Shown piece after piece: positions 1-9,906 of a DNA stretch of 64,000 nucleotides. The notes beneath the pieces were generated by a model. That model had not been told where the DNA came from. It saw only the letters and a list, made by a program, of their open reading frames with translations, and did not search any database. The stretch covers positions 8,630,010 to 8,694,009 of the forward strand of contig OY986972.1 in the NCBI GenBank assembly GCA_963920575.1. Reading direction: 5' to 3'. The first letter of the stretch is position 1. Each line of letters begins with the position of its first letter. The DNA comes from Narthecium ossifragum. Its lineage: Eukaryota > Streptophyta > Magnoliopsida > Dioscoreales > Nartheciaceae. The position numbers were made by a program, and so were the translations under genes.

Positions 1-746
1 ATTATATTGTTTTGAGGTTTAGAGGTCGTGTGGTCTTTACAAGGCTAAGTGCTAAGGATGCAACCGAGGAGTTCCCGACGTGGTCCCCAGGCAGTGGTAT
101 CCCTGCTGGGTAAGGGTTAGAGCCTGCATGTTACTGTTTCCGTGGTCCTCCTGGTAACATGTTCAGGAGAGAGGTTTCATGACAGGAACCCTTGGGGCAT
201 CGGTGGGTTATGGGACCCGTGGCATCCTTTAGACTTAGGCTGGAGGACAACACTGTTGTTGTTTCCCTTCCTTTGTGAGTAACGTAGAGTAGAACCCTAC
301 TGAGCAAGCTTTGTTGCTCACTCCTACCTGGGCTGCATCGGCGATGCAGGTCGATGCAGTCCCTTCTTTTTCAGGTGGTTGCGGTGTTGGAGGCGGTACT
401 CCCCTTGGTGGTGCGTGAGATCGAGGATATCATCAGTTTATTATATTCATTTGATGTACAGCTTTAAATGTATAAATTGTAATTTGAAAGAGATATATAT
501 TTGTATTTCAATTTGGTGTAAATTGATCAGAGATTGCTGTACTAGATGACTTGAATCATTATTATATCTTTTAAAGTTAAATTGTATTATGATTTGATGA
601 TAGGATAGTTTAAATTAATTGTGAATATTGTAATCATGCACCAGGTTTAAAATTGATGTTTAAAAGGGGAGGCTTTCCCCATTTGATTTAGAGTTGAGGA
701 CCCTCACGTCCCGGCCTGGATGGATTTTCTGGGTCGGGGCGTGACA
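1..746 (+). repeat. 3' part of the 5' LTR of the chromovirus
   Basis: Same length as 6428-7173 and about 98.7 percent identical by eye (roughly ten mismatches, no gap seen). It ends GGGTCGGGGCGTGACA, directly followed by the primer-binding site. The remaining 2.06 kb of this LTR lies left of the window. The low divergence means a recent insertion. Confidence 0.95.
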
Positions 747-749
747 ACT

Positions 750-761
750 TGGTATCAGAGC
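750..761 (+). other. Primer-binding site, tRNA-Met type
   Basis: TGGTATCAGAGC lies three bases after the LTR end at 746. It is the usual plant retrotransposon site complementary to the 3' end of initiator tRNA-Met, and fixes the element's orientation as plus. Confidence 0.9.
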
Positions 762-3700
762 AGGCTGTAGGTCCCAGGGATAGGATTAGGCTTGCGGTTA
801 AGGTTTTGAGTGTGGAATGGGATAGTTCTAGGTCTAGAACATCCTTGCATGGCTGTTTGCGATTGTGTGTGATGTGTTTATTTTTCTTGATTGCTGCTGT
901 GTTTTGATTTTCGGCAGTGTCGTGACGCCTCATGGGGAGGTGTGCACGCACGCCGGTGTCGTCTGTTCCCTCGCCTGACAGTGTCTCCCCCCGTGCTGGA
1001 GATGAGCGAGTAGGGAATAGGACGTGTGTCGCCTTTATACTCTTGGAATCCTGAGAGGTGGACCCGTTGTGGTCCAGGGGCGATGTTGGAGATCCTTCGA
1101 CAGTAGAGGACTGATTGAAGGAGGTGACCCGGATCCCGGATGTTTTGGACATCCTGGAGTATCGCTTGCTTGGGAGGTTGTTGTTTTCTTGCCTTCCAAA
1201 GAAGCGATTCGTAGTGGCGCTTGTCGGGGCCACTAGGGACACTGTTGGCTGTGTGTTGAGAACAGTTCGCGTACTGTTCTTTGGCACCTACCCTTGGAGG
1301 GTGGTGTAGTTAGGAGCACCTTCATCTGTTCTTGGTACTCGCACCGCGTGGCAGGTTGGTTGGATCACCTGGCTCGGTATGCTGGAGCGACAGCGGGGGA
1401 CGCCCTAGACTGTACTCCGGATACTGAGACAGATGACTTGAGGGTTGACACCGTACTGTTGGTCGGTGGTCGTGGTGAGTTTCGGGGTTGTCGTTTCTGC
1501 TTCTGAGGAACGACATGGTAGCCGTTGGCAGAGTTCAGTGGTTTCAGCATCAGCAACAACCGTGGCAGCAGCAGCGTCGTGCCGGTCTTTTGAGAGGTAG
1601 CCTGGACCGCCATACTGAGAGGTGTTCCACCGGGTGCTCGAGTGCTAGCCGTTGTGGGTCTTTTCCGCCGACGGTGCTGGTTGCGAGGGACGCTGGGCGT
1701 TTACCGCAGAGCAGTCGGGCGTGACACACGGCGTGGGCCAGAGCGGTGGACTAGTGCCTCAGTTGGGGCAGGTACCTTGGGCAGACGCGGGAATTCAGAT
1801 TCCCGATGGTAGCTTCAGCAGCAGCCAGTTTCAGAGCCGCCAGCTTCGACTTTCAGCTTTCAGCTTTCAGCTTTCAGCTTCAGCTTTCAGCGTTCGGAGC
1901 TTCTCGTAGCTCGAGATTTTCCTTGTGGCTCTGGGTGTTTCCCCCTTGTGACTCGTCCCCGTGTAGCCGTGTTGGCTTGGGACTGGAGTCAGGTGTGGCT
2001 TTGGGAGTAGCCACTGATTGGGACAAGAGCTTGGGTTGGTTGCTCTTGTCGGGGCGTTTGCTAGAGGTTGGAGACCTCTAGGTGTCCGTCGCCCACGTGT
2101 GGTACACGTTGGGGTTCGACGGCTTTCTCGGTTGCATCGGTTGGTTGTGTGCCGAGTTGTGCTTCTTTGGCCGTGGGAAGGTGTCGAGGGTACACCTGAC
2201 GGCGTTGTTTCGCTCTCGTTGAAGGTTGCTGGTTGGCGCGCCTTCTGGTTGTCGAGAGCTGGGGTTTGTTCACCGGCTTGTAGTGAACTCCTTCCCCGTT
2301 GTTTTTGAGGATGCTCTGGAGAGCAGCTTTCCCCTCGTGTTGTTGTTGTTGTTTGTGCAGCTGTCCTTCTTGAAGAGCTTTCTGATTGTCGCCTTCGCGA
2401 GACGCCGAGTTCGAGGTTGAGATTCCCTTGGGCGGTGTTGAGCATTGCAAGCTTGCATGTGGATGCCAGCAGCATTTGAAGAGTCGAGGACTCAGTCGGC
2501 CGAGTTGGTAGCTCGGGACTTCTTTCGCCCGGGTGTATTGCCTCAGAGCGTGTTCCGGTTCTCAGAGCGGATGGCTCCCTCCACAGATGCATAGACTTCA
2601 GGAAGCTGGACAGTGTTGCAGCACAGAGTATACGCCCGCTGCAGTGTAATGATGATGGATTAGCAGTTGAGAGACTTGTCGACTCCTTCAGAGTTTGACA
2701 TTCGCATCGACTACACCAGCTGAGGATTCGGGATTGCGACATCCCGGGGACAGCCTTCCGTACGAGGTACGAGCTGTGCGAGTTCACAGCGATGCCGTTC
2801 AGTCTGACGGACGCACCAGCAATCCTCACAGATGTGATGTAGAGGATCTTCAGGCCGTATCCTGATCAGTTGCAGTGGCGTCGTCGATAGCATCACACCT
2901 ACTGGCGCGTTGCGGAGGAGCACGAGCGATGTTTGGTGTTTGCATCGGAGCTGCCGAGGGTGTATCGGAATTATTTGGCTCCCAGCTCGAGGTGTTGGCC
3001 TTCAGAGGCAGGTTTCGACCGACAGGCAGTCTCAGCGGCTGGCAGATCGATTGATTCAGCAGGGCTTGACACAGATGTGTGACGGCAGAGGTCGAAGATG
3101 GTGTTCGAGATTCAGTAGGAGCATCTCCAAGATTGCGGGACCGTTGACCAGAGTGGCCAGGAGACCGGAGCTTTTGCCTTAAAGTCACTGCGTCAGTGCC
3201 TTTAAGGGTAATAGCCACCAGCAGTTGTTAGAGAGACTAGAGCAGACTTGGTGGATTGTCAGCTCAGGGGGAAACAGGCAGTCAGTTGGATCAGGTTTTG
3301 AGGATCAGATCCCAGACGACTTTCCTTTGGTGGTTGCAGCATCCCAGCTCTCCCGGGCAGAGTGATATAGACCCAGGGTGTGTATCCAGAGCTCGTGGAG
3401 ATCCAGGTCGCGGTTGGTACCGGGCACGTGACTGAGAGCTGGACAGCATCAGCAGACCGCGGATTGTGCTTCGTTAGCAGTGTTGCAGATCCGGCGGATC
3501 CATAGCAGCCCCTTCCAGTATCAGAGTGGGAGCGGAAGCACACCGTGGCGGACGTCATCACCAGATTGCAGGAGGCAGCTGAGAGGAGTGTCTTCCTTTG
3601 TTGGAGTTTGCCTTCTTCAGCAGCCATCAGTCCAGACGGATGCAGTACCATTCGAGGCATAGTACGGCAGTTCGGGCTGTTCTTTTGATTACTCAACAGA

Positions 3701-4339
3701 GGTTGTTGAGTCACCATCCCCCATTCCAGACGTCATCAGACAACCCTCAGAGAGATTAGCACAGAGCAGACGAGAGAGCTACTCAGGTCAGAGGTGATGA
3801 TCTTTGGAGTTCTCAGTTCCTAGCAGAGTGTTTCTGAAGATTCCTTCGCACAGAGGATCAGTCGGAGTTGGCAGAGAGCAGAGCCCATATGAGGTGGAGG
3901 CCGAGGCAGCCCTACTCCGAGAGTCTGTACCAGGACCATGACAGCGTGGAGCGATGACAACATCGAGCCTATAGAGATTCCTGACGGCATTAGCAGACAG
4001 TTGATTGTACTCCAGAGGTGGAGTAGTAGGTCCAGAGTTGCACGAGGACATCCTACGTGAGGTTCACTCCTCTCCTGTTGCTGTTCATCTAGGAGGCATG
4101 GAGGTGTATCATGAGTTTCGTCATCAGCTCGGTTGACACCAGATGCAGATCGGTACTGTTGGTGATGATCAGATAGAGGCATGATGGTGCAGAGGGCTTG
4201 ACGTGGGGGCAGGAGGATCGCGTGCGTCGGGAGTTTCCCCGACTGTTCACCCCAGCAGGTAGTTTCCCTTGTGTGGGCGTTTGTGCCACTAGGACTAGTT
4301 GATTCTTCTTTTCCGGCCCTACCCTTGAATTTCGGGACA

Positions 4340-4362
4340 AAATTTCTTTAAGGGTAATAGGT
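4340..4362 (+). other. Polypurine tract region before the 3' LTR
   Basis: AAATTTCTTTAAGGGTAATA lies immediately before the LTR start TGTGAGGACCCG. Its position and the preceding ATTTCGGGACAAA match the end of chromovirus pol and the plus-strand primer. It is less purine-pure than usual. Confidence 0.6.
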
Positions 4363-7173
4363 TGTGAGGACCCGTACCTCCAACCCGGTCCGACCGCGTT
4401 AGGTCGAGGGCCTGGCTTTGTGGTTTGGCTCGGTTGGCCCTGGGATGCGATCGGTTGATCGCATCGCTGTTTTTGACCCCATGGGCATTTTGGTAAATAT
4501 GCTCCCTGGTGGTCAGTTTCACACCCGCGTGTGCACACACTGACCTTGTTTGTGTTAGTGTTTGATTAGAATGGCTAGGTGGACCCGGGATCGGAAGATC
4601 CCAGCTCGGGCGCGCTGAAGCTTGCTTTTGGGCAGCTTACGGCCCTTGAGCGATCGGTCGCTCCAAGGAGCGATCGATCGGACTCATGCGCAGGGCAGTT
4701 GAACTGCGCAGAGCAGTTCAACTCCCGTCGTCCTCCTTTGTCAGGGAAGAGAGGACCTCTCCCACCTTCCCTCACCTTCCCTGAGATTCCCTGAGCTTCT
4801 CCTTCTCTTCTCTTCCTCTTCTCCCTTCTCTTCTTCTTCTCCCTGGCTGCTTCTTCTTCCCGCAAGCAGAGCTTGCTCTGTTTCTCTTTCCGGGCAGCCA
4901 GCTTTCTTCTCTCCGTTCTCCCTCCTCCGACCACCATTTTGGGAGCTTGAAAGCTTGTTGGATTCGTGGCAACGAGAGGAAGGCTGCTGGTGTGGTTTGG
5001 AACCTTGTTGGTGATCAACTCGCGGGGAATCAACCGAGGAATGCGCAGTCCGATAGGTGTTCTACCTACATGCGTTAATTAATGGGTTTAGATAAATCTA
5101 GCCATTAGATTGTGATGAAATTATGTTGTTGAATGCATGTTGCTTAATTTAGTCTCTGATTTAAGTTTCATGAACTTTGGTTAAGATTTAAGTAGGATTT
5201 TAGCATGATAAATCTCGGATTTCCGGTTTTCTGATGTTCTTGAAGAACAGCCGGCTTGCGGCGAGTTTTCCGGCTTGTACATGCATGATCTTGGATTTTT
5301 ATGAGAGATAAGAGTTGGAGATCTGTGAGTCTACTTTCAAACCCAATTGATTTCATATTTTTCCGATTTTTCTACGAGGTTTGGTGATTTTTATACGAAA
5401 CTGTGTCGGAGCAGATTTGCTGATGAATAGTGCCACGGATGATCCGTGGATCAACCGTCGCGGTCTCCACGGTCGACCGTGAGGTCTCCAAGGTCGACCG
5501 TGAGGTCTCCAAGGTCGACCGTGAGCCCGAAAATCAGCAAAATAAACTCTCACGGTCGATCCGTTGATCGACCGTCAACCCCAGCTTCTTCACGGTCGAT
5601 CCGTGGATCGACCGTGAGCCCCGAAAATAGCGAAATCACCCCTCACGGTCGATCCGTTGATCGACCGTCAACCTTGGATTTTGCACGGTCGATCCGTTGA
5701 TCGACCGCCAGCCCGGAATAGTGTTTTTAACGGTTTTTTTGATGTTTTATCATGTTTGATTCTTCGGGATTTATGTGATTGGTATTCCTAGGGATATCGA
5801 TGGCTAGCAAGTTCTAATGGATGGTTTTTAGATGATTAATTGTTTGATTTTCGGCATGTCTAATTAGGTATAAATCATCCTTATTTAATTAGCAATTAGT
5901 CACATGTCATGCTTATTTACATGTATATCTAGCTTGTGGTTGAACCAAGGGGGTTGTGCCCCTTGGGATGTTTAGCTAATTAAATGGGCCGATGTGTGCC
6001 GTAGTTGATGTTAATTGCAAGTGTGTTTGATTATCATCTGTGTGGCCGGGGTTGTGCCCCCGTTGTAGAAACTGCTTGTTAACGGTTCCTAGGCGCCGTT
6101 ATAATATTATATTATTGTAGCTTAGACCCATGCTATGTTTATCCTCCGGCAAGCTTGACGCTTCGCCTAGCCCGTGTATGTTGTCTTGGCATACTGTTGC
6201 ATGCTGCTATTCCTGTATCTCTGTGCTTGAGCATTGCATGCATCTGTCTGCATTAGAAGCATCAGGCTAGGTGGTAGACGATGGTTTCGATCGTTGATTC
6301 GGGGTTCTCGGGTAGCCCGGATCTAGCCCTAGGGCCGGGGTTTGGGGTAGTCGAGGATTAGGATGTGATTGTTATCAGTGATTATGTTTGATATCATTCG
6401 AGGGTTATTAGGTAGTCGGACTGGAATATTATATTGTTTTGAGGTTTAGAGGTCGTGTCGTCTTTCCAAGGCTAAGTGCTAAGGATGCAACCGAGGAGTT
6501 CCCGACGTTGTCCCCAGGCAGTGGTATCCCTGCTGGGTAAGGGTTAGAGCCTGCATGTTACTGTTTCCGTGGTCCTCCTGGTAACATGTTCAGGAGAGAG
6601 GTTTCATGACAGGAACCCTTGGGGCATCGGTGGGTTATGGGACCCGTGGCATCCTTTAGACTTAGGCTGGAGGACAACACTGTTGTTGTTTCCCTTCCTT
6701 TGTGAGTGACGTAGAGTAGAACCCTACTGAGCAAGCTTTGTTGCTCACTCCTACCTGGGCTGCATCGGCGATGCAGGTCGATGCAGTCCCTTCTTTTTCA
6801 GGTGGTTGCGGTGTTGGAGGCGGTACTCCCCTTGGTGGTGCGTGAGATCGAGGATATCATCAGTTTATTATATTCATTTGATGTACAGCTTTAAATGTAT
6901 AAATTGTAATTTGAAGGAGATATATATTTGTATTTCAATTTGGTGTAAATTGATCAGAGATTGCTGTACTAGATGACTTGAATCATTATTACATCTTTTA
7001 GAGTTAAATTGTATTATGATTTGATGATAGGATAGTTTAAATTAATTGTGAATATTGTAATCATGCACCAGGTTTAAAATTGATGTTTAAAAGGGGAGGC
7101 TTTCGCCATTTGATTTAGAGTTTAGGACCCTCACGTCCCGGCCTGGATGGGTTTTCTGGGTCGGGGCGTGACA
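4363..7173 (+). repeat. 3' LTR of the chromovirus (2811 bp)
   Basis: Starts TGTGAGGACCCG and ends GGGTCGGGGCGTGACA. Near its start are two GATCGATC-type palindromes (4648-4683), followed by a long CT-rich stretch (about 4730-4930). A palindrome cluster lies at 5446-5708. The same family supplies the solo LTRs at 28289-30633, 38378-40771 and, on the minus strand, 38151-42949, which share both termini and the phrase GGTGGACCCGGGATCG. Confidence 0.95.
5446..5708. repeat. Palindrome cluster, CGGTCGACCG type, in the LTR
   Basis: Three 22-bp direct repeats built on GGTCGACCGTGAGG (about 5467-5530) are followed by four longer palindromes starting at 5551, 5591, 5644 and 5684. The unit at 5591-5616 is perfect: two 12-base arms, CACGGTCGATCC and its reverse complement, around a 2-base centre. 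The spacer GAGCCCGAAAATC and the left-hand phrase TGAATAGTG recur beside the cluster in an unrelated Athila-like LTR near 48621-48908. Confidence 0.9.
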
Positions 7174-7731
7174 TTACGAGTAGACCGCTTGTATCACGTA
7201 TCTACCCACTTTTTCGCATCCTTCAAAATCAACCAAACATGTTCAAAGTGAAATCCTTTTGTCTCCTGTAGATCTTCTTGATACAACATTTTCGCATCAT
7301 CGAGTTAAAAAAAGATGATGTTAAGTGTAATAAGATACAACATAATATACAAGAACATTGAAAATATAAGTTAAATACTTACAATATCGTGGTCAGAAGC
7401 ACCGCTCGGGTTACGACGCTCTATCTGTCGAATATATTCTCAAAATTTGTTGATCTTATTCTTAATCAATTGCATACAACATGACAGAGATTTCGAAGTT
7501 TTACCTCCTTCGCAAGAACTAGGCCTTGTATTGTGAAACACGGTTGAAATTCTTTCCCACAACTTGTCTTTTTTTTTTATTGGCACCCATAACTGGGTCT
7601 TGAAAGACCTCAAGCCATGCATAACATAAGACTTGATCTTCTTTCGGTAAGAATGATTTTCCACGACTCGAAGCCATGAAGGAAAATGAAAGAGATGTGA
7701 AGGGAACATTGTTGTGCAATTGAAAGAGCAT
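7174..7731 (-). pseudogene. Harbinger accessory Myb/SANT-like protein remnant
   Basis: Reading the minus strand gives MASSRGKSFLPKEDQVLCYA, then WLEVFQDPVMGANKKK, WERISTVFHN, RPSSCEGGKTSKS and INKFCEYIRQIERRNPSG. This is the trihelix/Myb-like protein that plant databases often label glutathione S-transferase T3-like. It binds subterminal DNA and helps the Harbinger transposase enter the nucleus. The frame shifts near 7600-7640. An intron-like gap lies near 7290-7380, and then QEDLQETKGFHFEHVW appears, so the C-terminal part runs up to the chromovirus insertion. The rest lies beyond the window. Confidence 0.7.
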
Positions 7732-7929
7732 GTAGCAATACTTATAGGATTCGATTTATGATAGAAGAGACATGTGGATAAGATTTAGAAGATAAGAATC
7801 TAATGTTTGTATTGATAGCTATCTCACATTCCTATAAAAGCAACAGTTTGCACTTGAGTGAAATCAAGATATCTCTACCTTTACTTCTCAATATCCAGCT
7901 ACCTAAGTTCTCTTTCCCCCCTCTTCAAA

Positions 7930-9293
7930 ATGAATTATGGAGCTGGGTCATCACATTTACCATCTTCATCTTATTCTTATGATGAATTATTTTCTCAATA
8001 TTTTCAAGAGTTGGAGGAAGAAACAACTGAGTGGGCGAAAGAGGATGAAATCTTGGCTCGTATTTATACCTCCAATAAGGCCAAAATTTCTTATCAACTT
8101 GAAGATGATGAATAACCAAGAAGCAAAGGTTCAATACCTGGTCATGTGGTGATCAACCGTGGGAGGGTCGAAGGTAATACAAGACTATGGAATGACTACT
8201 TCTCTGATAATCCCACATATGGGGATACACTATTTCGTAAAAGGTTTCAAATGTGAAGAAATATATTCCTCTATATTGTCACTGCAGTACAAGAGCACGA
8301 CAACTTCTTCGTTCAAAAGAAAGATGGTATTGGTAAACTTGGATTATCTACTTAACAAAAAATTACAGCAGCGTTTCGTATGTTGGTATATGAAACATCA
8401 GCTGATAGTACTAATGAATATATTTGGATTGGTGAGTCAATTGTAATCCAATGTTTGAAGAGATTTTGTAGAGAAATTATAGAGGTGTACAAAGATGAAT
8501 ATTTGAGGTATCCTAGTGCAAACGATGTTGCAAGATTGTTACAGAAAGGCGAAGAATGAGGGTTTTCAAGAATGTTGGGAAGCCTAGATTGCATGCATTG
8601 GCAATGGAAGAATTGCCCAACGGCATGGGCAGCGCAATATTCATGACGTCATGGAGGGCCAACCATTATTCTTGAGGCAGTAGCATCATATGACTTGTGG
8701 ATATGGCATGCATACTTCGGCTTACCAGGCTCGAACAATGAAATTAATGTACTACAGTCGTCTTATTTGTTAACCAACTTAACACAAGGTATTACCCGTC
8801 ATACTCATTATACAATTCAAGGAAAAAATTATGACATTGGTTATTATTTAGCCGATGGCATATACCCGAAATGGTCAACACTTGTTCAAACCATTTCTCA
8901 GTCACAAGAAAAAAAAAAAAACAATATTTCACAATGATGCAAGAAGCATGCTAGAAAGATGTAGAGTGGGCATTTGGAGTTCTTCAATCAAGATTTGCCA
9001 TTGCTAAGGGCCCAGCACGTTTCTGGGATAAACGTGTGTTACATGATATCGTGATTGCTTGTGTTATAATACATAATATGATTGTCGAAGATGAACGAGA
9101 TGAAGATGAAAGTGCTGTCATTTCTACTCCACCATGTACTCAACATGTTAACGAGATGGAGGCAAGTGAATCCAAACGATTTCGTCAGTTTCTTAATAGA
9201 CATAAAAAGATCAAGGATAAAGAAGTACATTTTACACTTCAAAATGCACTAATTGAACATTTGTGGGAACGACATGGAAATGAAGAGATGTAA
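7930..9293 (+). pseudogene. PIF/Harbinger transposase (DDE_Tnp_4), broken
   Basis: Begins ATGAATTATGGAGC and ends at the stop at 9291-9293 after LIEHLWERHGNEEM. Typical motifs are readable in order: NDYFSDNPTYGDTLFRKRFQ, QEHDNFFVQKKDG, the first catalytic D in GSLDCMHWQWKNCPTAW, the second in GYYLADGIYPKW, and E in VEWAFGVLQSRFA. Several stops (for example just after 8115 and after KRFQM near 8252) and a poly-A slip near 8910 break the frame. No intact transposase could be made. The order and spacing match a full-length plant Harbinger transposase of about 430 residues. Confidence 0.85.
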
Positions 9294-9906
9294 CGTTTTT
9301 ATTGATTCTCAATGTTTTTCACATCTTAATGCATATTAAATTGAAATTCTCAATGTTTAGTGTGTAAGATTTGTTTTCATTTTAGTATTTTGCACAAATA
9401 CTTTTAGATAATTTAATTACAATTAGAATTAATTTAATAAAAAACCCACTTATGTATAATTTAAAACCCCACTATAAAAATAATTTAATTACAATTAGAT
9501 AAATAATAATTAAAAATATTAAATATTAGTTTTGGTTTGTAGGGTTGGACAAGAGTTTTCCATTGAAGTATTAATTATTCTAAATAAATTAGTAATTTTA
9601 AAGTAACGTTAATTATTATAGTTAATGTACTTTATCTAAAGGATATATTAGTGTAATTTGGAATAAGAATACGAAGGGTGATATGGAAATTACAAAAATA
9701 GCTGAGTGAAATACAACAAGTGGGGGCTGCAAAGCTCTATTGGAGCTGTCTAGCTCAAAGTCGGTTCGAGCCGAGGATTTATAGCTCGAACGGATATCGA
9801 GCCGAGATCGACTGAGCCCCAGCTCGCTCGATTTAACCCGCCCAAACCCCAGCACCGAGGGGGCAAGCGAGCACCAGAGGCGGAGGAGGAGAAGACGACT
9901 TAAACC
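9294..9906. other. AT-rich intergenic stretch and RPB11 promoter/5' leader
   Basis: 9294-9700 is AT-rich with no gene and probably includes the Harbinger tail. 9720-9906 becomes GC-richer, with repeated GAGCT/AGCTCG words and a GAGG-rich leader just before the RPB11 start codon. No clear TATA box is placed. Confidence 0.5.

Larger units (their letters stand above)
747..4362 (+). pseudogene. Decayed gag-pol interior of the chromovirus
   Basis: No long open frame survives in 3.6 kb. RT can still be read near 2560-2880: an RMAP motif near 2567, then pieces such as [11 protein letters not shown] and [10 protein letters not shown] that correspond to the palm of chromovirus RT, then IFRPYPDQ after a stop. 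The catalytic FIDD box that should follow is not recognisable. At about 4197-4250 there is LTWGQEDRVRREFP, the integrase C-terminal signature of chromoviruses. Stops and small deletions occur throughout and change frame repeatedly. A (CAGCTTT)n-like run lies near 1850-1890. Decay this heavy between near-identical LTRs suggests it moved using proteins from an intact relative. Confidence 0.75.
1..7173 (+). mobile_element. Ty3/gypsy chromovirus (probably Tekay/Del), 5' end outside window
   Basis: A long-LTR retrotransposon on the plus strand. Positions 1-746 match 6428-7173 base for base in length, with only about ten substitutions by eye, so they are the two LTR ends. The interior begins with a tRNA-Met type primer-binding site and ends with a purine-rich tract next to the 3' LTR. 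Decayed chromovirus RT and integrase motifs can be read inside. The 3' flank begins TTACG at 7174, the presumed target-site duplication; its partner lies upstream of the window. The host sequence at the right junction is the Myb-like accessory gene of a Harbinger transposon. The clade is judged from RT and integrase C-terminal motifs and could be a related chromovirus. Confidence 0.9.
7174..9590 (+). mobile_element. PIF/Harbinger DNA transposon, partial and dead
   Basis: Two divergently arranged remnants: a Myb/SANT-like accessory gene on the minus strand (7174-7731) and a DDE transposase on the plus strand (7930-9293). This is the standard two-gene layout of plant PIF/Harbinger elements. The chromovirus inserted into the accessory gene at 7173, so the left terminal inverted repeat is outside the window. 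The right end is not certain; the AT-rich tail fades around 9590. Confidence 0.75.

Noticed and set aside
688..2829. Long minus-strand frames in the chromovirus interior
   Set aside because: Opposite to the element's coding strand and low-complexity; they are shadows of decayed gag-pol.
5446..5708. CRISPR-like array of regularly spaced repeats
   Set aside because: Units are palindromes within an LTR of a plant retrotransposon; spacers are not unique and no cas gene or bacterial context exists.
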